Assembly (NCBI GenBank): GCA_051294375.1
Contig: CM119270.1
Coordinates: 12,889,117-12,953,116 of the forward strand
DNA: 64,000 nucleotides
Direction of reading: 5' to 3'
Origin: Paraspadella gotoi
Taxonomy: Eukaryota; Chaetognatha
Positions 1 through 12,484 of this stretch are shown here, in pieces (within the stretch, counting starts at the first letter, position 1; every line of letters starts with the position of its first letter). The notes beneath the pieces were generated by a model. That model ran no database searches, had not been told where the DNA came from, and worked only from the letters and a program-made list of their open reading frames with translations. A program made the translations under genes and the position numbers.

Positions 1-1079
1 GAGAGAGAGAGAGAGAGGGAGAGAGTCTTGTTTGTTTTATCATTATCGTTAATTTGTTATTGTCATAGTTATTACGAACTAATTGTGATGCATTCAATCA
101 AAAAAATATTCAAGTTAGTTACGCGATCATCATCATCATCAGCGTCGGCTGTCATCTTCGTCATCTTGACATTTGTCATCATTATCCGCCGTCAACGACG
201 ACTTCATTTTCTTCGAAAAGACACACTTGTTAAAATTAGAAGGGTTGACGTTTGACGAATCCTCTTCGACGTTATCATCGTTATCATCACGGTTGTCATC
301 ATCATCATCATCATATTCATCGAGAAGGACATCAGTTTGTACTTCGTTGTCATTTTCAGTAGCATCATTATCATCGGCTAATTTCTCAGTCCTGGATTTT
401 TTTTCGATTCACAATAGTGAATTTGATACTTTTGTCGTATTTTTAATATTAAAATGTCTTTTTTGTAATATTAAACCGTTTTGTCGTCTTTCACTTAAAA
501 TATGTTACAGTTAACTAGATATTATATCATATTTATTGTTTACATTGAGTAGTCGAATGCTCGTTATCTCAAAAATTCTTTTTTGCTAAATGCTTGTTCC
601 GGGCAAACCCCAAGCTTGACCTTCAGAGGGCACTGGGACTCAAAATCGAGTGCAAGAGACCGAGCAGAGAGCGAACGAAGACGGAGAGAGAGGAGAGAGA
701 GAGGAGAAAGAGAGAGAGAGAGATTTGAGAGAGAAAGAGAGAGACAGACCGGTTAGTAGTTAGAGAAGCGACCAAAACAGGATTATTGTAATAAAGCAGA
801 GAAAATAAAAAGGAGCGGGTTTCTCTTGAAACTCGGATTGTGTAATGGAATGAAAAGGGTGAGTGAAGGTGAGGAAGGGCGATGCCGGTTCCGGAATTCG
901 TCTGTCTGAATGAAGAGATCCAAGGCGAAAAAGAAGGGGATCAGTTTTTATATTAATTTCGTATTAAAGGGTTAGTACCAAGTTGACGGGATCTGATTTT
1001 AACTATTCGTTCATTTGGGATATCGCGAAAAATCGAAAGAGAGATTGAGAGAGAGAGTGAGAGAGAGAAGAGAGGAGGT

Positions 1080-1110
<31 letters not shown>

Positions 1111-2118
1111 AGAGAGGAGGAAAAAGAGGAAGAGGAAGAGAGAGAGAGAGAGGAAGTAAGAAGAGGTAGAGACGAGAGAAGAGAGAGAGAGAGAGAAAAA
1201 TGTTTTTCCACAATTTTATCTCAAGCTGATTGATAACCTACTTGATAAGCCGTTTTAATTAATTATAAAAATCTAAATATCTTATCTTGTTTTTCGTTCC
1301 GTAAGAATTCGCGTTTGAAATTCTTGAACAAAGATTCAATGCGCGATCAAATTCGCCCCTTTCTTTTTTTTTTTTTCTTTTTTCTAGTTTTGAGTAGTTC
1401 ACGCTTTTTCGATCACTCCGTAAATCACACGATTTAATCACAATCATTTACATAATGTCGATTAGCTGATTATCCTTGAAAGGAAAATAGTAATCTTAAC
1501 TTTTGTCACTTCTCAAGATTTCAACTCGGATCGATCCATCAAATTTCTTTCCGCTTTGATCCACAAATTGAAAATGTTTTCACTTTTATGTTTTCAGTTC
1601 TCACCGCACGAATGACTCGACCCTTGACGTGTGACGGACGATCCTGCCTTACTTCTCGCTTTACTCGTTACGAGATATATTTTAATAAGGAATCAAGATT
1701 TATTTTGTATGAGCTAGAAAAGATGATACTTATTTAATTCGTCATCTAAAATTATTAAAAATTACTCATTTACGAGATTTTATTTTTATTCCCTGTTTAG
1801 ACTTGTTTGTGTGTCTTTGCTTTCAATTCATTCGCATCTTTTTGTTTTCTTCCTTCATTGTCCTTTATTTTTTTCTTATTTAATATTCATATTCATATTC
1901 CACCAGTGCGTTTTATTATTCTTATCTCTCTTTCTTCTTCCTCTTTGACTTCTTCTTTTTTTCATTCTCTCCCCTTTTTCTCTCGCTTCCCTTCTAATAT
2001 TCTCCCTGTTACATATCATATCCGTTGTTTACTAGGACTTCAATTTGATTCTTAATGTCTCCCCCTAATCTCTCTTCCTCCTCGTTTTCTTCCTCCCTCT
2101 CCTCCCTCTCATCCTCCC
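1..2118. other. Non-coding, low-complexity leader
   Basis: (GA)n at 1-26, (ATC/TCA)n between 126 and 330, GA-rich tracts at 660-745 and 1042-1198, and CT-rich DNA at 1920-2118. Open frames here are Ser/Leu or Arg/Glu runs from the repeats. No gene seen. Confidence 0.7.
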
Positions 2119-2143
2119 NNNNNNNNNNNNNNNNNNNNNNNNN
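2119..2143. other. Assembly gap, 25 N
   Basis: Run of 25 unknown bases between CT-rich DNA on the left and block E on the right. Confidence 0.99.
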
Positions 2144-2176
2144 GAAAGGATCGAGTGAGATCGAACAAGAAAATAT

Positions 2177-2219
<43 letters not shown>

Positions 2220-2240
2220 AGAGAGAGATGGAGAGACGAG

Positions 2241-2272
<32 letters not shown>

Positions 2273-3612
2273 CCGTTCGCGGACGGTGAGTCGGGATCAC
2301 AACCAAATTCACGACGAATTCACAAAACGATTTTCGCCCCGAATTTTTTTTTTCTTCTTCGCGCGGATTTCAAGAATTTCGAGAGAGGGAGGAGAGGGGA
2401 GGAGGAGAGGGAGGAGGAGAGGGGACGAAGGAGAGGGAGAGAAAGAAGAAGAAGGAGGAGAGGGAGGAGGAGAGGAGAATGAGAAGGGAGGAAGGAAGGA
2501 TGAGAGAGGGAGGAGAGGGAGGATGAGAGGGAGGATGATAGAGGAGAGGAGAGGGAGGAGGAGAGGGAGGAAGAGAAGGGAGGAGGAGGGAGAATGAGAA
2601 GGAAGGAGAGGGAGGCAGGAGAGGGAGGATTGATAGGGAGTGAGAACAAGGAGGAGGAAGGAGGATCGAGAGGGAGAGAGGAGGAAGGAAGAAAACGAGG
2701 TAGGCCACAGCAAGGAGCATGCATTAGGGGTCTAAGGCGACAATTATTTAAGATTACAGAAAATTCATTAGATTTATCATTTGTTTCTGCATGAAGCATT
2801 AATATTTATCAATGCATAAACAAAATGAAAAAAACTTTTATTATAAAAAATTTATTTTTAAGAACAGAGTCACGATAGCTCCATAATAAAGATTATCTCA
2901 ACGTAACACAAAGTATGATATTAATACGCTGAGAGCTTAGTTTCAGATATAATTCAATTGGATAAGTGTGTAGGAAGGAAGCGCCAACAAAGGAAAAGAC
3001 GTCTTTAAAATCAGTTGTTCAGTATCAGTCAAGATATCGTACCTAGTAATTTTGATGATAGTTTTTTGCTTAATTTAAGCAATTAAACAAACAATTTGGG
3101 AAAATCAATGTCAGTAATATTTTTATTTATTTTGTAATGCGAATACACCGAAAATCCGACTATTTAAAAAATCTGCATATATAGGGAAAAAAAATATTTC
3201 CTAAGATTTATAGGAATACGATAAACTTTAAAATTCTATGTTATTAAGACTGTATATAAAAATCTTAGAGAGTGTGGGAAGTTTCGTTGAAGACAAGCGA
3301 GAATATTCCCACAGGGATGGCAGATATCTAACGCTAAGAATAATTAAAACTTACTATTAGCAAGAACTCTACTAGTTTTTTACTGTTCGTACATGAAGCA
3401 TTAAATATATCAATGCAATAGACAATTGAAAAAAACGGTTTTATATAAAGAATTTATTTTTAAGAAGCAATCAGAATAGTGCCATAAAAATAGTTTTCAT
3501 ATCACAAGTTATAACTCGTTTTTAATTATTTCAATATAAAAGTGTACGAGGATGACCATACATCTCTAAGGAAAAAAACTTCTATTAAACAGCGATACAA
3601 ATCATAAGTCGT
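2144..3612 (+). repeat. Block E, copy 1 (flanked by a gap)
   Basis: Starts at the N gap with GAAAGGATCGAGTGAGATCG and equals 38639-40132. From about 2700 on, the two look base-for-base identical; the GA-rich first 550 bases differ by indels. No gene seen: a GA/GGA-rich low-complexity part, then AT-rich DNA. Confidence 0.85.
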
Positions 3613-4922
3613 ACCCCATCCTCTTCACTCACGATCTTTTTTTTCTCTTCATCAATAAAACTATTTATTTTTTTTTTACGTTTCCAAAAAGATTTTTTTG
3701 AAAAAAAAACGCAGTGGATTTTTTATCACTGGTTGAACTACATCAGGACCTAAAGACGATTTCACGATATGACAAATATAATTTCGTCGTGTTGTAAGAA
3801 AAAATTTATATCAATTTTAATGCCGCTATATTCCTTTATTTTGATATTTTATGACATTAAATTCCAACGTCTACAATAAAATTCACATATCTCTCATCTC
3901 TCGCCAACGAAAAAATCTTTTAAAAAATGTAAAAAAAATACTGTCAGTAAAATAAAACAGATACGGTTTATAAATGAAATATTTTATCGAGTTTAACTTT
4001 AACATATTTTAATGAAAAATATAAACGTCTGCGATTTGTGAGGCGCTGATCGGTGCAAACTTTTTTTTCAAGTTTTTCTTCCGTTTCGTGATTTTACAAA
4101 TTTTTATTTTCAACCTCTTAATCTCGGATTTCTCAACTGAATTTTCCTTCGTTTTAAAAAAAAATGTTACCTAAATTCTTCAAAAACTGGTTCTTTTCGA
4201 CGTGCTCTTGTGCAACTGTATACATAATTTTATAAAATCTAATTGATATCAATAATTAAAATATCTCGCCAACCAATCTTTTTGTTATCTTAATATTTTT
4301 CATCAGCTTAACTCTTCTAGTAATAATTCAACTACACTAATTTCTTTCTCTAATTTCTCATTTCTTCAACTGATTTCATATATGTCTTTCTATCTTCCTA
4401 ACGAAGTCAAGATTTTCTCTCCTAATTTTAAAATTCACATTTTTTCCCCTCAAAATTGTCATCTTCCTCCTCTCACTTCCCATAATCTGTCTCACTCCCA
4501 AACATTCTCTCCTCACCCATTTCAATTTCACGATTTCTTCTCACGTCTCACTTCATTCTTCATCTCACTTACTCTTTCTCACTTACTTACTCCCTTCGAT
4601 CCTTCTCCCTCACTTCGCCACGCCCTTTAATTATTTCCCACTCATCTAAATCTTTCAACTCACCCTCATCGATCTTCACCTCTCACCTCGACCTCACCCC
4701 CTGGAATCGACCCCCCGGCCTTTCAGCTCCCAGAATCGATGGTGGAATCTCGTTAAACTTCGGAGGAGGCGATTTTGCGGAAGACTCCCCGCTGCTGGGA
4801 CTTTCGTCGTAGTCGTCGTTATCCCAATTTTTCCCCCCCGTTTCTCGTCTCCCCACCCCCTTTACCCTCAACCCTAACCCCCCTCCCTTTCCACCCCCCG
4901 TCATTTAAATTTACGACGACGT

Positions 4923-5040
4923 CTCCGGCGATCGCCGGAGCCTCTTCCTCCCTCCCGCTCATGAAGAAAATCGACCAATAAGGAAACGGAATAGGAAACG
5001 AAACGGACCAATCGACGCCCTTTAAATATAAAAATCTCCT
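4923..5040 (+). promoter_or_regulatory. Putative promoter upstream of signal-peptide exon
   Basis: Contains a perfect 18-bp palindrome CTCCGGCGATCGCCGGAG (4923-4940), CCAAT boxes at 4975-4979 and 5008-5012, and a TATA-like AAATATAAAAA at 5024-5034, about 40 bases before the ATG at 5073. All are retained, with small changes, in the two other copies of the block (about 13455-13610 and 37110-37275). The promoter role is inferred from motif content and position only. Confidence 0.45.
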
Positions 5041-5072
5041 TTCGAAATTAAATCGATTTTAAACTTGAAACG

Positions 5073-5175
5073 ATGACGACGACGACTTCTATCTTCGTCG
5101 TCGTCGTCGTCGTCGTCGTAGTCTCTTTGGCGGAAGTGGCGTTGGCTCAGTGGGGAGGTTTCGACGACAGGAGGG
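5073..5175 (+). CDS. Candidate first coding exon: signal peptide with poly-valine core
   Basis: Starts at the first ATG after a TATA-like/CCAAT region and encodes 34 codons plus one base: a Thr-rich start, IF, a run of valines encoded mostly by GTC triplets, then SLAEVALA followed by QWGGFDDRR. This is a textbook signal peptide with likely cleavage after ALA (AXA-type). It ends at a GT donor (GGG|GTAAGG) in phase 1; further donors in the same frame (CTG|GTAAGG, CTG|GTGAGT) are also phase 1. It lies upstream of the Ig exon on the same strand, and in the inverted copy at 28.8-38.6 kb the same exon lies about 5 kb from the Ig exon, which supports it as the start of the perlecan gene. The Ig exon at 20088 begins in phase 0, so at least one exon between them is unaccounted for. 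It could also belong to another secreted protein. Confidence 0.5.
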
Positions 5176-5661
5176 GTAAGGAAGAAGGAGCTGGTAAGGG
5201 AAGGGGGAGATGGAAAAGGGTGTGGAATGATTGGGGCGGGGGTGAAAATGGTGAGACTGGTGAGTGATTGAGTCAATCGGAGGTGAGAGCGAGTGAATTG
5301 ATCGAATCTGGTTGAATAGGGTGAGTTTAATGGTAAGGTTAGATGAGAGAATACCGGGTCGGGGAGAATTAGAAGATAGCGCTTGCAGGTTCTCTTCCTG
5401 ATCAAAGAATACGACAGAATCTGATGTGAGGAGCAAATCATAATTATTCTCAAATTTGACGTCGTCGTCGTCTTCGTCGTCGTCGTCGACGAAAGGCTTA
5501 CAGGTCCCTTAATGGTTTTTCGTTAAAATATTTATACAAGCTTTTTTAAGTTTCTTTGGGTCTTAATCCCAATCTACGGTAGATTGGAAGCGGCAAAAAA
5601 AAATAAATACCTCTCTCTCTCTCTCTCTCTCTTCTCTCCTCTCTGTCCTCTCTCTCTTTCT

Positions 5662-5700
<39 letters not shown>

Positions 5701-5829
5701 CTCTCTCTCCTCTCTCTGATAAAAACATGGCGGCTCTGACATTCCATTCCAGACGACATCGAATTTTAATTGAACTTAATCGAAGTTAAATAGATTTACT
5801 TTGCCCGTGTATTTTCTCAGTCACTCTCT

Positions 5830-5915
<86 letters not shown>

Positions 5916-8900
5916 TCTAAACTTTTTTTAAAAAAATTTTAAAAATTTTAAAATTGGATTCACATCGTAACAAGCATCTGACACCTTTGCGAGAAGACAA
6001 GAGGGAGAAGAAGAAATGGAACAGAGAGTTAAAAAAAAAAGGTAAAAAAATGTAAGTTATGTATTTTTCTCGAGGCATCCTTTTTTTTCATAAAAAAGAA
6101 AACTATCTCTTTAACATAATAATCTGTAAAAAAAAAATCAATGATCGAATCTTCGAATAAATGAATATTGAATGTCTCTGAATGTCAAGGATTATGCAGT
6201 GCTAAGGATAAAGCTGATTTCGTCCTCTTTTGGTCTCAAATGTGAGACCTTCTCTTTTGAGTAAATCTCCCGAGTGAAGACCCTTGATTGAGACTGGGTT
6301 AGATACTTTAGTTGTTTTTTTAAGTCCTTAATAAAGAGCATTATACTAAACATTTGTGCGAGAACGCGGTTGTATATTTTATTACTAACAAAAGGATAAA
6401 GTTCGACCATTCAACTTTTAAAAAAATATTCTTTATCTCTCTCTCTCTCTCTCTCTCTCTCCCCCTTTCATTTTTTCTCTCTTTGTCTCTCTCCCTCCTT
6501 CCTTTCTTCGTCCCCCCCCCCACTTTTTTTTAGCTCTTTTCACTCTTTTTTACAAACCTTTTTTTTTCGCATTTAATCCAGTCTTCACTTTTTTTTCTCG
6601 CAAATATTTTTTTTTCTCGAAAGATAATGGCGTAGAATCTCTCACCGGGAAGGGAAATCTTAGGTTTGAGACTCCGTTTAAATAATAAGTTTTAAACAGA
6701 AGGTTTTGAGTTCCCTAAAATCAATATTATTCTTACAATCGCCTCTATTTGAAAACCTTAAAAGGGAAGGAGAAGCGACCTTTTCATTAGGTTGTTAGGG
6801 AGAGAGAGAGAGAGAGAGAGAGACTTGTGTGTGTGTGTGTGTCTAATTTGAACAAACATCCTCAAAATGCTATCTCAGATTAGCTGCTTCGATAGAAACG
6901 GAAGTGTTTCTATGCCCCAAAGTTAAGCATCGATGCTGAAATATTTAATGTATAATTGTGTATCGTTTCAGTGAACCGCTTTGACCAATGTACAGTTAAA
7001 ATAATGGCGTACATATCTTCCATCGCCGATTTGTTGGGCATCTTCCATGCAAAGTGAGAGATTGAGTTGTTTCGGTGAAGAACCTGGCTTCACTCAAATC
7101 ACTCAACTTTCTGTTTTGAATCAAATCCAAAGTAAAAGATCAAAGAAAACTTGAATCGATCGTCGGAAAAAAAAACGATCTCACTGTATCTCTCGCTTTT
7201 CACTCAGTGGTTACCGTTAAGCACCATGAAAACGGGGTTTCTACGTGTACCCATTATTTTAATTATAATCATTATACATTGAGGAATTTATGACCGGTAA
7301 AACGGTTAAGGGGACTCAGTTTTTAAAGCTTACTAAAACTTTTAAGTGTTCTTGATAGAAGAGAGAGGCTTTAAAGTAACCCTTATCTTAAATTTCTCTC
7401 TCTGATTTCTTTAAATAAGGTAGACTAGGTCATCGGAGTCGTTCATGAGAATCACGAACTGAGAGAGAAAAACTCTTTAAACATTTCCTTATACAGAATT
7501 ATTTATATAGTCAAAGTATACTAATGCGAAATCCTTTCTACCTTCTCCTTTTATTATGTCCTCTTTCGAAGATAAAAAAAATACTAAACTTAATATATTT
7601 TTTAAAAAAAGTCTCAGACTCTTCGCGTCTGTAAAATATATCTTATCCTTTGAAGATAAAACTTTTTTTAATAAAGAAAAAGGATGTTTGAGCGGCAGAC
7701 TTTTAAAGAGATACATGCCGACGCTGTCACTCGCACACTCTAAGAATACACGCACGCACTTTAACACACACAACACTCACTCCCAAATGGAATGCTCTAA
7801 CCCGGCATTCTTGGTTGTTGTTGTAATAAATTAATTTGATTTTCCCGGGTTACCGTCGGGGCCAAAACCTCTCGTCCGTTAAAATCGCTCAATTAGGGGA
7901 CCGTTTTGACATTTATTGTCTCTCACCGGCATTCCGAAGGGATTATCTCTATTTTCTTTCTCTCTTCTTTGTTTTCTTTTTCAGTTGTTTTTTTCCGTTG
8001 TTCTTTGTTTTTTTTTCCGCTGTTTTTAAATGACAATTTGATGTTATTTCATCATTTTTTTTCCCTCGAGAAAGGTTTTTTTATATCAACAAACCTTCTT
8101 TATCATTCGTATAATCGTGAATTCCGCAAGTGAAAGATATTGTTTGTCAAGATTGTTGATGCATTTTTTCTATCTTTTCTTAATTTTAATACCAAATTTT
8201 ATCGAGTAAACAAATAATAAAACTGCCTCCAAACGTAAACAAAAAGAAAAAAAAATTGAGTTTCAGTTCCCCCCTTTTTTTTTCTTTAGTCCTCGTCCCT
8301 GTTCGATGTGGGTCTCTCTTGGAAATGCTTGGCAAATGCTTGGAATTCTTTTGAGGGCTTTTGATTCCTACTATTGGCTTCTTTAAAAGAAAAGCATTCC
8401 ATTACAAATTCTTCGTTGTTCAATTTCACCAGACTGTCCCAGATTGTACCACACTGCCATAGTTGGGATATTTAATAGAAAATAATCTTTGAATAGATAT
8501 TTGTATATTTGTCGTGCTTGTACCGTTTCTTTAAAAAAGCTTGGACATTCTTGTAACCAATTCAATTCTATACAACTTGAATAAACTTAAAATTGTGTAA
8601 TTATTGACTTTTTAAACGTTTAGGATTTATTGATAATTTCTAATCGTTTCAATGAGATCAATTTCTCTTTCAAACTTCGACTTTTAAATCTTAAAGTATT
8701 TGAAATAACAAAATGACCATAATGACTTTGAAGACGATGACAACGAAAGGGACAACGACGTACGAGATGTAAATCTGTCTGTCATCTGACAACCAAATAT
8801 TTCTTTAGAGATTTGAGCCACATAACCGACTGAAGGAAGGCTGGACGGTAGAGTGTTCAAATATAACATAATATAAGATATTAAATTCCATTCATAATTA

Positions 8901-9113
8901 TTTTATTGTTATAAGGTCTGAAGAATTCGATCGTGATGACCATTTTTTTGTATAATTTTATCTTTCTTGTCGGAAATGACGATTTTCAATGTATATAAAA
9001 TGCTAATAAAATAGGGCAAACATTATAAGTTATGATAAATCAAATTATTATTTTTTTAAAAAAAATTACATGTGCTTTTGAAATATAAAAATAAAGACCT
9101 ATAAAAATATTTT

Positions 9114-9138
9114 NNNNNNNNNNNNNNNNNNNNNNNNN
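9114..9138. other. Assembly gap, 25 N
   Basis: Run of 25 unknown bases at the centre of the foldback element copy; degenerate TTAGGG-like sequence follows. Confidence 0.99.
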
Positions 9139-12100
9139 GGGAATTAATTTATGATAGGTTAGGGAATTAGGGTTAAGGATGAGGGATTTAAGGCAAGGGA
9201 TAAGGCATTAGAAATTTTCTGGTTTTTAGGGATTTTAGCGTGGGATTTAGGGATAAGCAGTTTAGAAAGAGAGAGAGAGAGAGAGAGCTATATTCGAATA
9301 CTTGTACCGTATGTCTATGGACAGTCTCTCTCATCTCTCTCTCTCTCTCTCTCTTCTTTTTCACAGGTTAGTTTGCCTATAAGTTTACAAATTCTATAAA
9401 CATTGATGATGGTGTGAATTACAATACCGAAACATTGGTCCGTTATAAAATTAAAAAAATTGTTGTTGAATATCAAATTCTTTTTTTTTGCATTATTTAT
9501 TCATAATCGATTTTTTCTGATATGATAAAAACAAAAGTTTGGGGAGACCGACGGACCGACAACGTTGAAGTAATTAAAGTAATGAATAACAAAAGTCGGG
9601 TATAAATATTGTTAATGTGTTTATTACAAGATCGTAAAATTTAAAAAAATAAATATTTATCTATATTGGTTAAACGCATGGAAGCTATTTTATATTATCC
9701 AAATACTATATAATGTTCCAAAATCTTTTTTATTAAATTCTAATTTTTTAACTGATTCTGATAGAGCTGAAAAGTTAGAAGAAGGTTATTATTACAACTT
9801 TTGAAATTTTAATTATTTGTCTATGAAAATTAAACAAAAACTATTAATTTAAAATGGGATTGAAATGATTATTGTTGAAGATGCCGTTGCCTCATCTGTT
9901 TATTTTGCTCATCATGATTCGTTTTCTTACATTTGTCTACTCAGCCTATCTACCTTTCTATGCTCTTTACCTTTTCCACTATCGTTTCACAGAGAGACCA
10001 GTCACTGTGAGAACTCAACCCATTCCTAAAAAGGCGACCTTTTTACAGGGACCTGAGGCACGTGCCATCAGTCACGATTTTGTCACCACTTGTAGGCAGA
10101 TTCATTGACGTCTTGTAACGGCAATTAGACTTCTGTGGTGTCCCATACTCTGATGGACTTGTGACAACTGACTGAGGCAGTACAAAGAGGCTGACACCCT
10201 CGCCGACAAAGGGTCTCGGCGTCACTCGCAACGGCAGCCACCAAAGGGGCGCTGGATGCGGCCGTGCCACTTCCGGCGACGAGGGAAGTTGACGGCAGTC
10301 TTCCCCAGTAAGTTCGCGATGGGTCATAGGATGGAAATACACCTGGCAAGGCAGGCTGACTACTAGTTCCTTCAACAATTGATTGATTGATAATTTTTTA
10401 AGCGTTTTTTCCGGTAGACATTGTGTTTAATCCTTTCTTTTTTTGTTGTTTTGTTGAATTAGAAGAAACGAAATTTCGTGGAACACAAAATAAATTTTAT
10501 TTAGCATTAAAAGTTAGAGTTCGGCTTTGTTCTTTCAAGCCTTTTCATCAGCAATTGAGAAAGACACAAAAATTTTTACAAACATTGAGTTGAATTGAGA
10601 GAGAGAGAGAGAGAGAAGATGAGAGAGAGAGAGAGTTTCCAACAAAAGGAATTTAGTAAGGGACAGTGGTCAGATGTGGAGAATAGGTGAAGATGAGGAC
10701 AGGGATTGAAGAGTGAAGTAAAAGTTCTAATTTTCTTAACCCGATTTATCATTAAATATTTTTAAAATTGGTAGTACTTACCTTTATCTAACTTTTAATT
10801 CTTTATCAGAATTCTATTTTAAAAAAAAATAATTTTTAAATATTAAACTTTGTCTAATTTATTCACGTTGCCATAATATTATTTTATTATCTCTCAATCA
10901 ATCCTTTCTCTCTGATCAATTTCTTAATTCAATCTTTTTTTCTCCTTCAATCTCAAATTTTCTTTTCTCTCCATCAAACTCTCACTCTCTCTTCCTTTCT
11001 CTTTATCAATCCCAATCAATCTTTCTTTCTCCTCATCAATCTCACATTGAAATGTCATCTTTCCATTAATCTCTCACTCATTATTTTTATTACTATTTCA
11101 CACTGACCCCCCCAAACTTTTTTCAAAACAAAAAAACCCCCTCCAATAAAAAAAAAAAACCTTTAAAAAAAACTTAAAAAAAGCAGCGATGCCAAATTTT
11201 TTCAGACTTTGACAACAACACTGGGGAACTCGTTAATGATTTAAATGAAGCAAAGCGCTTAAATAATATTTTGGGTCTTGTTATCTTTGTTAGGATTATT
11301 TCAAGACATGTCGCACCTTACCTATATTGGTAAGTTGCATAACAGCGGTCCTTCTTTTTGTCTTTTTGCCGAGGCAGGGACGTTGGAACAAGAAAACTTT
11401 TGAAAAGGGGACTATTCTTATTTTGTGAACATAAAAGATTTAATTAATTCAATCATTTTTCTTTCCAAAATTTACCACTCATATTTATTTGACCTATCAT
11501 TAGCCTATTTTATAAAATTCTAACTCGACAGAATGAATACTATTGAGTATATAGAATTTATCCAGAACTGACTGATCTTTTTATGATTTTTTTAATAATA
11601 ACGATCAAAATCATTGAAAGTTTAAAAAAAAAAAAGATTTCAAATTAAAAATATATCTTTTTTCAATGCATATCTTTTTTTTGCGGAAAGTGAGTTGGTT
11701 GCAAGTTTTGGTGGTCTTAAAATTTTGTGGTTATTTGGATTAGAATGCAAAATTTTCATTGAATTAATATTCATTCCAATCAGTTTTTATTAAGCTTTAA
11801 AAAAAGGTTGATTTTTTACAATTTTTTTGTCCACTTTGTAAATAATTATCTTCTTGTTTTGGTAAAAAATATTTTTTAAATGTGAAGTTATTGAATCAAG
11901 ATAGTTTCTACTTTGGACTGGTACTGAGACAATTTCAGATTTTAAAACATATATATTAGCATTTCCTTTTTTTGACAAATTATAAAAAGATTTTCATTAG
12001 TTTAAACAAATTTTTTTAATGATAAAGTAATTATTACAACAATTCTCACGAGAGTAGGAGAAATTGTTGTGTATCCAAATTTTTTAAAATTGAACTCTTT

Positions 12101-12484
12101 TTAAAGGAAAATGGTATTCATAGCTTTTTTTACAACTTTTCAAAATTAAACATAAAAATTTAGAAAATAATTTTTTTAAATTTTTTACGTCATTATAGCT
12201 TCAAAACTTAGGACGGACTTTTCAATAAAAAATTTTAATTTATTTTGCGGTTAATACTTTTAAGACTAGATGAGAAATAATTTAAAAAAATTTAGGCTTG
12301 GATGCGCAAAATTTTGAAATTTCTTTACAAATCCGTCAGGTCGGCAATTAAACCGATTATATCCCGACCATCTGATCCTCGAATATAAAGAAATTTTAGC
12401 CCCATATTTCGAGAGTTATGAGCAGCCCTAGAACTTCTGGATTCTAGAAAAAAGTTACTGTATTTTATAGGAGGTTGAAAAATC
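9139..12484. other. Unassigned AT-rich stretch
   Basis: Begins with degenerate TTAGGG-like motifs (9150-9260) and has (GA)/(CT) tracts near 9265-9355 and 10590-10635. The dispersed ACCGAC...AAGTCGGG element is at about 9549-9602, and 10000-10380 is unusually GC-rich without a recognisable protein. No gene called. Confidence 0.6.

Larger units (their letters stand above)
3626..9113 (+). repeat. Block A, copy 1 (promoter and signal-peptide exon block)
   Basis: 5.5 kb shared with 12485-17500 (direct) and about 32790-38637 (inverted). Apart from 5073-5175 it shows no coding sequence; it holds (CT)n/(GA)n tracts at 5611-5720, 5824-5918 and 6436-6464. Ends in the 25-N gap at 9114. Confidence 0.85.

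Noticed and set aside
173-514. Ser-rich open frame of 113 codons
   Set aside because: Created by (TCA/ATC)n repeats; no start context, splice sites or recognisable domain.
2055-2800. Long Arg/Glu, Ser/Leu/Pro open frames on both strands
   Set aside because: Translations of GA/GGA repeats, partly spanning an N gap.
6972-7052. Possible exon TTTCAG|TG AAC CGC ... GCA AA|GTGAGA in block A
   Set aside because: Open with plausible splice sites, but exits in phase 2 while the next known exon needs phase 0, and the other copies do not keep the frame.
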